This document shows positions 1 through 10,825 of a DNA stretch of 64,000 nucleotides, piece by piece. The notes beneath the pieces are model-generated. The model ran no database searches and was not told where the DNA came from. It was given only the letters and a program-made list of their open reading frames with translations. The stretch covers positions 62,001-126,000 of the forward strand of contig NZ_LPWG01000002.1 in NCBI RefSeq assembly GCF_001723285.1. Direction: 5' to 3'. The DNA is from Methyloceanibacter methanicus (GTDB taxonomy: Bacteria; Pseudomonadota; Alphaproteobacteria; Rhizobiales; Methyloligellaceae). The translations under genes and the position numbers were made by a program. Position 1 is the stretch's first letter. Each line of letters starts with the position of its first letter.

Positions 1-123
1 ACCTTGCGCGTGGCACGGACCCTGGCCGACCTCGACGGGGCCGAAACCGTCTCCCGGATCCATATCGCCGAGGCGCTGAGCTATCGCGGCGAGGCCCTGC
101 GCCGGGCCAAAGTGGCCGCCTAG
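1..123 (+). CDS. comM: ComM/YifB-family Mg-chelatase-like AAA ATPase, C-terminal end (partial)
   Basis: This is the last 40 codons of a gene that begins before the window and ends at a TAG at 121-123. The visible peptide contains RVARTLADLDGAE followed by HIAEALSYRGE. This is the typical C-terminal helical segment of YifB/ComM Mg-chelatase-like AAA+ ATPases, which in transformable bacteria act as a branch-migration helicase on incoming DNA. No catalytic motif is in view, so the call rests on this tail alone. Confidence 0.75.
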   Translation, partial: TLRVARTLADLDGAETVSRIHIAEALSYRGEALRRAKVAA

Positions 124-236
124 CGCGCTTTTTGGCCGATTTCGGCCTCTCAAGAGTTTCTCAAACTTTCTCTGCCAAGCTCGGCGCCAATGAAAAGCCA
201 GGGCAAATGTCCGGCATATAAACAGGCGTCAAGACA

Positions 237-2039
237 GTGCAGTACACAATCTGGCAGAGCTTCGGCGCTGACAGCGCCGGGAGTGCGCGTGCACCCATAC
301 CCATCGCGTGTCTCGCGCTGGTGCTGATCGGGTTGTCCCTGATCGGCCCGGCCGGACCGGTGGTGCTCACGCTCGCGCCCTTGCTCCTCGGCATCGCCCT
401 CCTTGTCATGGCCGCGCGCTGGAACTCAGGACCCCGCCACGCACAGCTGGAATCCCTCGCTGCCCGCCTCGATTCAGGCCTCGAATCGATCAAAGACCTG
501 CAATGGGAAATCCGTGAGCGCGAGGCGCGCTACCGCGACCTGCTCGACCACCAGGATGACGTGATCGCCCGCCGCGACGCCGACGGGATGTTGTCTTTCG
601 TCAACGACGCCTTCTGCAAGACGTTCGGCGTCGAACGGCGCGACGTGCTGGGCCATCCCCTGTCGCTTCCGATCCTCGACAGCGAAGCGACTCAAGACAC
701 GGGACAACGCAATGGCGTGCGCGACACCCGTGTGGTCGAGCTTTCGACCACGTCGGGGCCGCGCTGGTTCGTCTGGGAGGATTCCCCCCTGCCAAGCGAG
801 CACGGCGGCCCTAGCGAAATCCAAAGCATCGGACGCGACGTCACCGAACAACGCGCGGCGGAACTTGCCCTGGCGCAGGCCCGCGACCAGGCGATGACCG
901 CAAGTCAGGCCAAGTCGCGATTCCTCGCCTCGATGAGCCATGAAATCCGTACACCGATGAACGGCATTCTCGGCATGACGGACCTGTTGCTCGACACCAA
1001 GCTCTCGCCGGAACAGATGACGTATGCGCGCGCCATCTCGACGTCCGCGACCACGCTGCTGAGCCTCATCGACGAAGTCCTCGATTTCTCGAAGATCGAA
1101 GCGGGCAAGACGGACTTGCGCCCGGCGCCGTTCGATCTCACCGAGACGGCCCAGGGCGTCGTCGAGCTTCTCGGCCCCCGCGCCCGCGACAAGGGGCTCG
1201 AGATCGGCTGGTTCGTCGCGCCCGATCTGCCGCAGACAGTTGTGGGCGACCAGGCGCGAATCCGGCAGGTTCTGATGAATCTCGTGGGCAACGCGATTAA
1301 ATTCACCGAGCAGGGCGGCGTCGCTCTGACCGCAAAACGCGCCGAAGACTCCTCCGATCCGGAGCGGACGGTCGTGCGCTTCGACGTGACCGATACGGGG
1401 CCCGGCGTCCCACCACAGGCCCTCGAACGCATCTTCGCCGAATTCGAGCAAGCCGATCAGGCCCCGGCGCGCCGCCACGGCGGGACGGGGCTTGGCCTTG
1501 CGATCTCCAAGGGGCTAGTGCGAGCCATGGGCGGCCAGATCCGGGTTGCCAGCGAGCCGGGGGCGGGCGCGACCTTCACCGTCGAGTTGCCGCTGGGAAC
1601 GCCGAAAGACACGCCGGCGCTGCGGGCCGCGTGGCCAACGCCGCGCGACGACGACAAGGTCTTGATCCTCCTCGACGGCGGCACCGAGGCCGCCGTGGTC
1701 AGCGACCTCATCACCTCCATGGGCGCCTCGGCGACCCGCGTCTCGGCGGACGAGGCCGTGCGCGTGGCGCAAGCCGCGGCCGACAAAGGCGCACCCTACA
1801 CCGCGCTGCTCACCGATACGGCCAACGCCGGCAAGAGCGGCCGCGCGATCCTCCCGTTCCTGGCCTGTGCCCCGGGGCAGCCGGCCCCGCGCGCTGTCGT
1901 CACCATCGACCCCGGGGAACGCAGCGCCTATGCCGCACTAGCCGCGCAAGGTTTCAACGCCTATCTCGTACGCCCGGTCCGGCCGGTCTCGGCGCTCACG
2001 CAACTCTTCGCGCGCAGCCAATGCCTGAGCAACCCGTGA
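237..2039 (+). CDS. Membrane-anchored PAS sensor histidine kinase (probably the front part of a hybrid kinase)
   Basis: Begins with GTG at 237. Residues about 22-60 form two hydrophobic segments, so it is membrane-anchored. A PAS-like sensor domain follows (about 95-205), then the HisKA dimerisation helix with H-box SMSHEIRTPMNG (phosphoacceptor about His235). The HATPase domain has the N-box NLVGNAIKFTE and the G boxes DTGPGVPP and GGTGLGLAISKG. Residues about 470-595 look like a degenerate receiver without a clear phospho-Asp. The frame ends at 2039, while a genuine receiver domain continues in another frame from 2021. Homologous hybrid kinases carry HisKA, HATPase, pseudo-receiver and receiver in one chain, so this protein was probably once about 750 residues. 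The signal sensed is unknown. Confidence 0.85.
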   Translation: MQYTIWQSFGADSAGSARAPIPIACLALVLIGLSLIGPAGPVVLTLAPLLLGIALLVMAARWNSGPRHAQLESLAARLDSGLESIKDLQWEIREREARYRDLLDHQDDVIARRDADGMLSFVNDAFCKTFGVERRDVLGHPLSLPILDSEATQDTGQRNGVRDTRVVELSTTSGPRWFVWEDSPLPSEHGGPSEIQSIGRDVTEQRAAELALAQARDQAMTASQAKSRFLASMSHEIRTPMNGILGMTDLLLDTKLSPEQMTYARAISTSATTLLSLIDEVLDFSKIEAGKTDLRPAPFDLTETAQGVVELLGPRARDKGLEIGWFVAPDLPQTVVGDQARIRQVLMNLVGNAIKFTEQGGVALTAKRAEDSSDPERTVVRFDVTDTGPGVPPQALERIFAEFEQADQAPARRHGGTGLGLAISKGLVRAMGGQIRVASEPGAGATFTVELPLGTPKDTPALRAAWPTPRDDDKVLILLDGGTEAAVVSDLITSMGASATRVSADEAVRVAQAAADKGAPYTALLTDTANAGKSGRAILPFLACAPGQPAPRAVVTIDPGERSAYAALAAQGFNAYLVRPVRPVSALTQLFARSQCLSNP

Positions 2040-2514
2040 CACGGCTCAAGGGCGCCCACCCCGCCGGCGGGCGGGCGCGTCCTGCGGCCGGTCTCGCAAT
2101 CCTGCTCGCCGAAGACAACGACATCAACGCTCTGCTCGCACGCACCGTCCTCGAGAAGGCGGGTGCCACCGTGAGCCACGCGCGGGACGGCGCCGACGCC
2201 ATCACCAAAGCCAAGAACGCGCTCGAAACCGGGCGCGGGTTCGATCTGGTCCTGATGGATATCCACATGCCGGATATGGACGGCATGGAGTCCGCTGCCC
2301 GTATTCGCGCGCTCTATGTCGCAGGGGCCGAACCGGGCGACGGGCGCCCGCCGATCGTGGCCTTGACGGCCAACGCCCTCGCCGAGGACCGGGCGGCCTA
2401 CCTCGCCGCAGGCTTGACGACTACCTCGCGAAACCGTTTGAAAAGAGGGACTTGGAGGGTCTCCTCGCGCGCTGGCTGGGCAACGGCCTCTCGACCGGGG
2501 CGGGGGCGGCATAG
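2021..2514 (+). pseudogene. Response-regulator receiver domain, frameshifted near its end
   Basis: An ATG at 2021 overlaps the kinase stop by 19 bases. The frame encodes a typical receiver: the acidic pair in LLAEDNDIN, the phosphoacceptor motif LVLMDIHMPDMDG, and the conserved Thr in IVALTANALAEDR. At about 2416 the frame is lost. Reading one base later gives DDYLAKPFEKRDLEGLLARW, with the conserved Lys-Pro pair, ending at TAG 2512-2514. Restoring a single G in the TTGAC at 2414-2418 repairs it. The unrepaired frame ends at 2521 with an Arg-rich tail. The domain probably belongs to the kinase just upstream. Whether it is a coupled separate gene or the tail of a broken hybrid kinase cannot be decided here. 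Confidence 0.75.
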
Positions 2515-2694
2515 GCGGTAGACGGCCTATCGTCCGTGGACCCGATTTCCACCGCCTGTCACATAGAGTTCGAATTGGTTTGCTAACCCGCTTCTGATGT
2601 GGCCGAATCGGGGTGGCCGGAGGGCCCTGCGATCCGTCGAGCGCTACTTGAGGCCTCGCGGCACGTTCCCCAAGATCGTCAGGTGGGCTGAACC

Positions 2695-3687
2695 ATGCCG
2701 ACAAAAATGATTCCGGGACGCTTTGCAGAAAAGTTTCTGGTTGGGGCCAAACTCCCCGGTTTGAACTTCCGGCCGGGCCCCCCCGGTGCGCTGCCCTTCA
2801 TGGGCCGGGGCCGGCCCTTCTCGGCAGGGTTTCGGGGACGGTTTCAGCCCGCGCAAGTCTACGGCCGGATGGGCTCGCTCGAGGTACGGCTCGCACGCAA
2901 GAAGAGCGAAATCCGCCGCGCGCAACGCCTCCGTTATAAAGTGTTCTACGAAGAGATGGCGGCCACGCCCAACGCGCTGGCCATGCTGTCGCGGCGCGAC
3001 GAAGACGCCTTCGACCCGATCTTCGATCATCTTCTCGTGGTGGACCATGGCGATGCCAACAAGAAGGGCTGGCGGCGCCCCAAAGTGGTGGGCACCTATC
3101 GCGTGCTCCGCCAGGACATCGCCGACGAGCACGACGGCTTCTACACCCAGGGCGAATACGACATCGCGCCGCTGATCCGGTCCAAGCCCGGATACAGCTT
3201 CATGGAGCTCGGCCGGTCCTGCGTGCTGAAGCCCTACCGCAACCGCCGGACGGTCGAGCTGCTCTGGCACGGCATCTGGTCCTATGTGCGCCAGCACGGC
3301 GTCGACGTCATGATCGGTTGCGCCAGCTTCCCCGGAGTCGATCCGGCGGAGCATGCGATGCCGCTCAGCTTTCTGCACCATACGGCCCAAGCGCCCGATG
3401 AGTGGCGCGTTTCAGCCCACGATCATCTGCGCGTCGACATGAACATGATGCCAAAGGAAGCGGTGAACATGCGCGCGGCGCTCAAGGCGATGCCGCCGCT
3501 GATCAAGGGCTATCTGCGGCTCGGCGCCTATATCGGCGACGGCGCCGTGATCGACCGGCAGTTCGGCACGACGGACGTCTTGATCATCCTGCCCGTCGAG
3601 CACATCAATTCCCGCTATTTCGCCCATTTCGGCGCGCCGGACGCGCTTTCGTCACCTATCTCCTCCGGTTTTGGCCCGTTGAACTGA
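2695..3687 (+). CDS. OlsB-like GNAT acyltransferase (hemolysin-like family)
   Basis: A 330-residue protein, ATG at 2695 with an AGGTGG about ten bases upstream. It carries the signature of the ornithine-acyl-ACP N-acyltransferase/hemolysin-like GNAT family: RYKVFYEEM near residue 80, then [20 protein letters not shown] and [16 protein letters not shown]. In OlsB this fold transfers a 3-hydroxyacyl chain from ACP to ornithine, the first step of ornithine-lipid synthesis. The first 60 or so residues are basic and Pro/Gly-rich and longer than usual, so translation may begin at a later codon. No olsA partner is adjacent, so the acceptor substrate is not established. Confidence 0.7.
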   Translation: MPTKMIPGRFAEKFLVGAKLPGLNFRPGPPGALPFMGRGRPFSAGFRGRFQPAQVYGRMGSLEVRLARKKSEIRRAQRLRYKVFYEEMAATPNALAMLSRRDEDAFDPIFDHLLVVDHGDANKKGWRRPKVVGTYRVLRQDIADEHDGFYTQGEYDIAPLIRSKPGYSFMELGRSCVLKPYRNRRTVELLWHGIWSYVRQHGVDVMIGCASFPGVDPAEHAMPLSFLHHTAQAPDEWRVSAHDHLRVDMNMMPKEAVNMRAALKAMPPLIKGYLRLGAYIGDGAVIDRQFGTTDVLIILPVEHINSRYFAHFGAPDALSSPISSGFGPLN

Positions 3688-3754
3688 GCCCTTGAACGGG
3701 GCCCTTAAACCGGGCGGGCGAACCGAACCGCCCCGCGCGCTGTCGCAACTCCGT

Positions 3755-3783
3755 TTGACGCCGTGTGGCGCGCTTCCTAAATT
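3755..3783 (+). promoter_or_regulatory. Candidate sigma-70-type promoter for hrcA
   Basis: TTGACG at 3755-3760 and TAAATT at 3778-3783 are separated by 17 bases. The -10 ends only seven bases before the ATG at 3791, so a transcript starting at the usual distance would have almost no leader. No CIRCE element (TTAGCACTC-N9-GAGTGCTAA) is visible. Confidence 0.5.
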
Positions 3784-3790
3784 TCCGGTC

Positions 3791-4885
3791 ATGGGTCATC
3801 CAGACGTCAGAGGCACCAAAGCCGCGGCCGACGCCGCCGCGGGATTGCGTCAGCTCAACGAACGTTCACGCGAGATCTTCCGGCGGATCGTCGAAACCTA
3901 CTTGGAGACGGGCGAGCCCGTCGGCTCGCGCAATTTGAGCCGCGCGCTGCCGATGACGCTGTCGCCCGCGTCGGTCCGCAACGTCATGTCCGACCTTGAG
4001 GGGCTGGGCCTGATCTACGCGCCCCACACCAGCGCCGGCCGGTTGCCGACCCAGACGGGCCTGCGGCTTTTCGTCGACGGCCTGCTGGAGATCGGTGACG
4101 TTTCCGAGGCCGAACGCAGCGAAATCGAAGCCCGTATGGTCACCCGCGGCCGGCACCGGGGCGTCGAGGACTATCTCGCCGAGGCCGGCGAGATGCTCTC
4201 GGGCCTGTCGCGCTGCGCGGGCGTGGTCCTGGCTGAAAAACAGAGCAAGACGCTGCGTCATGTCGAATTCGTCAATCTCGGCCAGGGCCAGGCGCTGGCG
4301 GTTCTCGTGGGCGAAGATGGTGACGTCGAAAACCGCATCGTGACGCTCCCACAGGGCCTGTCGCCGTCCTCGCTGAGCGAAGCGACCAATTACATGAACG
4401 CGCGGATCGCGGGCATGACGCTGGAAGAGGCGCGCCGATGCGTCGAAACGGAAATCGAGGAACGCCGCGCCCAGCTCGACGCGCTCACGGCTCAAGTGGT
4501 CACCGATGGCCTGGCCACGTGGTCGGGCGAGGCGCACGACCGGCAAAGCCTGATCGTGTGCGGCCATGCCCATCTCCTCGAGGACATCAAGGCGATGGAG
4601 GATTTGGAGCGGGTTCGGCTCCTGTTCGAGGACCTGGATGCGAAGAAGGGGCTGATCCAGCTGCTCGGCCTGGCCGAACGCGCCGAGGGCGTGCGAATCT
4701 TCATCGGTTCGGAGAACAAATTGTTCTCGCTATCCGGATCGGCCCTCATCGTTTCGCCGTTCCAAGACACCGAGCAGAAGATCGTCGGCGTGCTCGGGGT
4801 GATCGGGCCTACGCGGCTCAACTATGCCCGTATCATTCCGATGGTCGACTATACCGCGCGGCTCTTGGGACGGCTCGTCCCGTAA
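3791..4885 (+). CDS. hrcA: Heat-inducible transcription repressor HrcA
   Basis: The protein is 364 residues when started at the ATG at 3791. The same frame is open back to 3692, but those 33 codons are not HrcA-like and overlap the promoter candidate. The N-terminal winged helix includes [20 protein letters not shown] and [18 protein letters not shown]. The central GAF-like domain and the C-terminal [14 protein letters not shown] are typical. HrcA represses chaperonin genes by binding CIRCE. The gene lies 131 bases upstream of grpE in the same direction, the usual alphaproteobacterial arrangement. Confidence 0.95.
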   Translation: MGHPDVRGTKAAADAAAGLRQLNERSREIFRRIVETYLETGEPVGSRNLSRALPMTLSPASVRNVMSDLEGLGLIYAPHTSAGRLPTQTGLRLFVDGLLEIGDVSEAERSEIEARMVTRGRHRGVEDYLAEAGEMLSGLSRCAGVVLAEKQSKTLRHVEFVNLGQGQALAVLVGEDGDVENRIVTLPQGLSPSSLSEATNYMNARIAGMTLEEARRCVETEIEERRAQLDALTAQVVTDGLATWSGEAHDRQSLIVCGHAHLLEDIKAMEDLERVRLLFEDLDAKKGLIQLLGLAERAEGVRIFIGSENKLFSLSGSALIVSPFQDTEQKIVGVLGVIGPTRLNYARIIPMVDYTARLLGRLVP

Positions 4886-4947
4886 CGCGCGGGCCCCCGA
4901 CCCGTGCCGGCCGGCAAGAGTGCTGCGCCGGAGCCGTCGGGTTGTCC

Positions 4948-4976
4948 CTTGATTTTTGTTCCCGCCCGGTCGATAT
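4948..4976 (+). promoter_or_regulatory. Possible RpoH-type promoter upstream of grpE
   Basis: CTTG at 4948-4951, followed by ATTTTTG, stands about 18-19 bases before CGATAT (4971-4976). This resembles the alphaproteobacterial sigma-32 pattern CTTG-N17/18-CYTATNT, but the -10 half is imperfect. It lies 40-70 bases before grpE. Confidence 0.3.
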
Positions 4977-5016
4977 CCGGGGCTCTTCCGATCAATTCTG
5001 ACCCCCGAGAGCTTCG

Positions 5017-5685
5017 ATGCCGGACGAACCTTCCGATCCACGCCAAAAAAACGATCCGCAGGCCAACCAGGCCGCGCCGGAGACGGCGCCGAACGCCACC
5101 GCCGGCACCGACGTTGCGGGCGACCTCGAGGCCCTGTTGGCGGAGAATGCGGACATGCGCGACAAGCTGTTGCGCACCATGGCCGACATGGAGAATCTGC
5201 GCCGCCGGACCGAGCGCGAAAAGGAAGACACGTCGCGCTACGCTATTTCCAATTTCGCGCGCGACGTTCTGACCATCGGCGACAATCTGCATCGCGTCAT
5301 GGAGCATGTTCCGGGCGAAGCAGCCGCGAAGGATCCGGCGCTCAAGAGCTTTCTCGAAGGCGTTGAGCTGACGGAGCGGGAACTGATGAAGATGCTGGAG
5401 AAGCACGGCGTGACGAAGCTCGAGCCGCTGGGCCAGCGCTTCGACCCCAACCAGCAGCAGGCCATGTACGAGGTGCCGACCACCGAAGTGCCCGAAGGCA
5501 CCGTGGTGCAGGTCATGCAAGCGGGATTCACCATCGGCGACAGGGTCCTCCGGCCGGCGCTCGTCGCCGTGTCCAAAGGCGGTCCCAAACCGGCCCCGGC
5601 GCCCAAGCCCGCGCCACAGGAGCCGCAAAGCGACGGCTTCGGTCCGGGCCGCGCGGCCAACGACGACGCGCCGGGCAAAGGCTAG
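5017..5685 (+). CDS. grpE: GrpE nucleotide exchange factor
   Basis: 222 residues. A disordered, charged N-terminus (1-35) leads into the long dimer helix. The helix carries DKLLRTMADMENLRRRTERE and FARDVLTIGDNLHRVMEH. The C-terminal beta domain includes EKHGVTKLEPLGQRFDPNQQQAM and TVVQVMQAGFTIGDRVLRPA. GrpE drives ADP release from DnaK. The last 35 residues form a Pro/Ala/Lys tail longer than in the E. coli protein. It follows hrcA and precedes dnaK by 1.8 kb, with alkB and a methyltransferase between. Confidence 0.97.
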   Translation: MPDEPSDPRQKNDPQANQAAPETAPNATAGTDVAGDLEALLAENADMRDKLLRTMADMENLRRRTEREKEDTSRYAISNFARDVLTIGDNLHRVMEHVPGEAAAKDPALKSFLEGVELTERELMKMLEKHGVTKLEPLGQRFDPNQQQAMYEVPTTEVPEGTVVQVMQAGFTIGDRVLRPALVAVSKGGPKPAPAPKPAPQEPQSDGFGPGRAANDDAPGKG

Positions 5686-5697
5686 GCCGCAACGCGG

Positions 5698-6309
5698 CTA
5701 GGTGGAGACGGGGTTCGCCGGCTTGGTGACGCGGCGGAGCGTCAGATTGAAGCGCCCACCCTCATCGAGAAGACCGCTCGTTTTGGATAGCACGCGATCG
5801 ATGCCGTGATAGGCGAGCCGGTCCGCACCGCCCAAGACGACCACATCGCCGGACTGCAGCTCAAGCGTCCGCGACGGCGCCTTCCGCGTGGTACCGCCCA
5901 CGCGAAAGATCGCCGTATCGCCCAGCGACACGGACAGGACGGGCGCGGTGACGTCCTCCTCGTCGCGATCCTGATGCAGCCCCATCTTGGCCCCGCCACT
6001 GTAATAGTTGATGAGGCAGGCTTCCGGCGGGTGCGGGTAGTCCGCGAGCGCAGCCCAGAGCGCAAGAAGCCTTTGCGGTATCGCCGGCCACGGCGCGCCG
6101 GTTTCGGGATGCGTGGCCTGATAGCGGTAGCCGCGCGTCTTGTCCGTGACCCACCCCAACGAACCGGCATTGGTCATCCGGACCGACATGGGCGTGCCTG
6201 AGCGGGGCATGGTCGGAACGAACAAGGGCGCCTCGCCGACAATCGCGCGGACATCGCCGAGTAGCGCGGCCTGGGCCTGCGCGTTCAATTTCTTTGGGAA
6301 ATACAGCAT
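5698..6309 (-). CDS. alkB: AlkB-type Fe(II)/2-oxoglutarate dioxygenase (DNA/RNA alkylation repair)
   Basis: 203 residues on the minus strand. The metal-binding HxD is in LHQDRDEED, the distal His in YHGIDR, and the 2-oxoglutarate Arg motif in RFNLTLRRV. The substrate-lid region PMSVRMTNAGSLGWVTD matches E. coli AlkB-type demethylases, which oxidatively remove 1-methyladenine and 3-methylcytosine. It converges on grpE, with 12 bases between the stops. No ada gene is adjacent, so regulation by the adaptive response is not evident. Confidence 0.92.
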   Translation of the reverse strand: MLYFPKKLNAQAQAALLGDVRAIVGEAPLFVPTMPRSGTPMSVRMTNAGSLGWVTDKTRGYRYQATHPETGAPWPAIPQRLLALWAALADYPHPPEACLINYYSGGAKMGLHQDRDEEDVTAPVLSVSLGDTAIFRVGGTTRKAPSRTLELQSGDVVVLGGADRLAYHGIDRVLSKTSGLLDEGGRFNLTLRRVTKPANPVST

Positions 6310-6399
6310 GCGTCCTTTGCCGCCGGGGGCCCTCTCGCCTAGGGTCGCACTCTAGCGCTTACGCGCCCCGGCGGTAGAGCGTTTCCAGGGACGGATCTG

Positions 6400-7229
6400 A
6401 TGAGCGAAGCGACACCGGCCAATACCGACGGTTACATCCACAGCCGCGACGAGCAGGAATACGCGCGGTTGCGGAACCAGGCAGAGATGTGGCAGGGCGC
6501 GTCGGAGGCCCTGTTCGACGAAATCGGGCTCGCGCCCGGCATGTCCTGCCTCGACGTGGGCTCCGGACCGGGCTCGGTCATGCGGCTCATGGCGGACCGG
6601 GTCGGCGAGAAGGGCACCGTCACCGGACTGAGATCGACGGCAGTCTCGGGCGCCAGGCGCTCGCAGACCTGAAGACGGACGGCGGCGCTGACTTTCATCA
6701 GATTGAGGCGGATGTCCTGACAACCGAGGACCTGCCGGGGGCGCCCTTCGACCTGACCTATTGCCGGTTCTTTCTGATGCACATGCCCGACCCCGTCGCG
6801 ATTCTCGAGAAAATGCATCGCTGGACGAAGCCGGGCGGCGTGATCGCGGTGCAGGAGTTCGATTTCGGTGCCATGACCGTGGAGCCGATCTGCCCTGCCA
6901 TGACCGAGTTTTTCCGCCTGTTCGAGGGGGTTTTTCGCGGACATGGCCGCAACCTGCGGGCCGGGCGCCAACTGCCCGCCCAGTTCGAGGCCGCGGGCCT
7001 CGGCATCCCGGACGGAACGCGGGCCGAAGTGAAATTCCTCCCCATGAGTGGCATGGCGGCAATGTTAATCGGCGTTTACCAAGGACTTTTCGCCTCCGCC
7101 GTGGAACTTGGAATCGCCGACGACGCCCGCGCGGAAGCCTTCAAGAGGGAGATTGCGGAGGCCACCGCGGACGGCCGGTATTACTGCGTGACTCCAATCC
7201 TTATCGGGGCGTGGAGGCGCCTGGCGTGA
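6400..7229 (+). pseudogene. SAM-dependent class I methyltransferase, single frameshift
   Basis: The gene starts at ATG 6400. SAM motif I is CLDVGSGPGSVMRLMA. The frame breaks at about 6628: up to TGTVTG it is read in the first frame. From 6630 the reading continues one base off with EIDGSLGRQALADLK, FDLTYCRFFLMHMPDPV and KMHRWTKPGGVIAVQEFDF, ending at 7229. Restoring one base between 6627 and 6630 gives an intact protein of about 276 residues resembling UbiE/Methyltransf_11 enzymes. The substrate cannot be told from sequence. The conserved second half suggests a recent break or a base-calling error. It is divergent from alkB. Confidence 0.75.
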
Positions 7230-7266
7230 CAACCTGCGCCAACGATCGGATGCGACCCGTGTTCTC

Positions 7267-7295
7267 CTTGCGAGCCATAGGGCTGGCACCTATAT
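7267..7295 (+). promoter_or_regulatory. RpoH (sigma-32) type heat-shock promoter of dnaK
   Basis: CTTG at 7267-7270, an 18-base spacer, then CCTATAT at 7289-7295. This fits the alphaproteobacterial sigma-32 pattern CTTG-N17/18-CYTATNT closely. It lies 150 bases upstream of the dnaK ATG. Confidence 0.7.
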
Positions 7296-7445
7296 AACCG
7301 CGGAACCCCGCACGATTTTCCGCCGCGGGGCGCTGCGAAACAATTGGGAACCGGTTCGCGCCGCTTCGAGCGAAGCCAGGCGCGTCAGTCAATCCCGGGC
7401 GCCGCGTCAGGGCCCGGACGGTTTGCCAGAAAGAGAGGCTCGGAT

Positions 7446-9365
<1,920 letters not shown>

Positions 9366-9384
9366 CGCGAGTTCCAACAAGGCA

Positions 9385-9416
9385 GCGGAGTCCCCGATCC
9401 TCGAAGGGGACTCCGC
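9385..9416 (+). terminator. Strong hairpin between dnaK and dnaJ
   Basis: Perfect 11-base-pair stem: GCGGAGTCCCC at 9385-9395 and GGGGACTCCGC at 9406-9416, with a 10-base loop. There is no run of T afterwards. It may attenuate transcription or protect the dnaK 3' end, so that DnaK is made in excess over DnaJ. That role is inference. Confidence 0.5.
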
Positions 9417-9445
9417 CGAAAGCCCAATAAGAGGCCCGCATGCGG

Positions 9446-9465
9446 CCCGTTCGCCGGCGAACGGG
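9446..9465. repeat. 20-bp perfect palindrome just upstream of dnaJ
   Basis: CCCGTTCGCC followed directly by its reverse complement GGCGAACGGG. It ends 23 bases before the dnaJ ATG. It could form a cruciform or a leader hairpin near the dnaJ ribosome-binding site. Nothing in the sequence shows which protein, if any, binds it. Confidence 0.5.
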
Positions 9466-9488
9466 GCATGGAGGGTCCGGAGGGGTGG

Positions 9489-10646
9489 ATGGCGAAGCAG
9501 TGTTATTACGAGGTTCTGGGCATTGACCGCGGAGCCGGCGACAGCGAAATCAAGTCCGCGTTCCGGCGCCTTGCGAAGGAATGTCACCCGGACCGGCACG
9601 GCGGAGACCCCACCGCCGAAGACCGTTTCAAGATCGTCAACGAAGCCTATGAGGTGCTGAAGGATCCGCAGCGCCGCGCTGCCTATGACCGGTTCGGCCA
9701 TGCGGCTTTCGACGGCCGCTCGGGCTTTGGCGGGTTCGGCGGTGGCGCCAGCGCCCACGGGTTTGGCTCTGACTTCTCCGAGTCCATGTCGGCCATGTTC
9801 GACGATCTCTTCGGCGAGTTCATGGGCGCGCGGCGCCCCCGGCAGCGCTCGGGCCGCGCGCGCGGGGCGGACCTGCGCTACAACATGCAGATTTCGCTGG
9901 CGGAGGCCTATGAGGGTCGCAACGCGCAGATTCGCGTGCCGACCAGCGTGACATGCGAGGACTGCTCGGGTTCGGGCGCCAAGGCCGGGACGGCTCCCGT
10001 CACGTGCCGCACCTGCGGCGGCGCCGGCAAGGTGCGTGCGAGCCAGGGCTTTTTCACCATCGAGCGCCCGTGCCCCACATGCGAGGGCCGTGGCGAGATC
10101 ATCGAGGACCCGTGCCCCAGTTGCGACGGGGCCGGCCGCGTCACGCGGGAGCGGACTCTCTCCGTGACCATCCCCGTGGGCGTCGAGGACGGCACGCGCA
10201 TCCGGCTCGCCGGGGAAGGCGAGGCGGGGTTGCGCGGCGGACCGCCCGGCGATCTCTACATCTTCCTTGCGATCAAGCCCCACGAGTTTTTCCAGCGCGA
10301 CGGCGCCGATCTGTTTTGCCGGGTGCCGATCTCCATGACCACGGCCGCGCTCGGCGGACAGATCGAGGTGCCGACGATCGACGGCGGGCGCAGCCGCGTG
10401 AAGATCCCCGAGGGCAGCGAAAGCGGCCGGCAGTTCCGGCTCAAAGGCAAGGGCATGCCCGTGCTGCGCTCCAAGCAGCAGGGCGACCTCTATATCCAAG
10501 TCGAGGTCGAGACGCCGAAAAATCTCACGCGCAAGCAGCGCGATCTCCTGCGGGAGTTCGAGGCGGAGTCGAACGCGCAGACGAGCCCTGAGTCGGAAGG
10601 CTTCTTCGCTCGGGTGAAGGAATTCTTCGACGGCATCGGCGAATAG
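9489..10646 (+). CDS. dnaJ: Co-chaperone DnaJ (Hsp40)
   Basis: 385 residues from the ATG at 9489, with GGAGGGGT immediately upstream. The J domain has the HPD motif in [13 protein letters not shown] Gly/Phe-rich linker (about 75-105) follows. Then come four zinc-finger repeats: [24 protein letters not shown] and CPSCDGAG. The C-terminal substrate domain includes [20 protein letters not shown]. DnaJ stimulates the DnaK ATPase and delivers clients. It lies 123 bases after dnaK. Confidence 0.98.
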   Translation: MAKQCYYEVLGIDRGAGDSEIKSAFRRLAKECHPDRHGGDPTAEDRFKIVNEAYEVLKDPQRRAAYDRFGHAAFDGRSGFGGFGGGASAHGFGSDFSESMSAMFDDLFGEFMGARRPRQRSGRARGADLRYNMQISLAEAYEGRNAQIRVPTSVTCEDCSGSGAKAGTAPVTCRTCGGAGKVRASQGFFTIERPCPTCEGRGEIIEDPCPSCDGAGRVTRERTLSVTIPVGVEDGTRIRLAGEGEAGLRGGPPGDLYIFLAIKPHEFFQRDGADLFCRVPISMTTAALGGQIEVPTIDGGRSRVKIPEGSESGRQFRLKGKGMPVLRSKQQGDLYIQVEVETPKNLTRKQRDLLREFEAESNAQTSPESEGFFARVKEFFDGIGE

Positions 10647-10825
10647 CGGACGGCGCTTTTCCTCGACGCAATTCGTTCGGGCGATTTCCACTTCTGCCTC
10701 TTTCGCCGCCGCGGAACGATCCCCACATGTGTTCTCGCGCGGACGACAGGAGAGCGGCACCGGCGCGCTTTGCCGGTTAGGCCACGGCGGGCACGCGCCA
10801 ATGCTCAACAAGGACGGAGACGCCA

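Noticed and set aside
3692-3790. HrcA starting 33 codons upstream
   Set aside because: Those codons overlap the promoter candidate and the end of the previous gene region and are not HrcA-like; the ATG at 3791 fits the family start.
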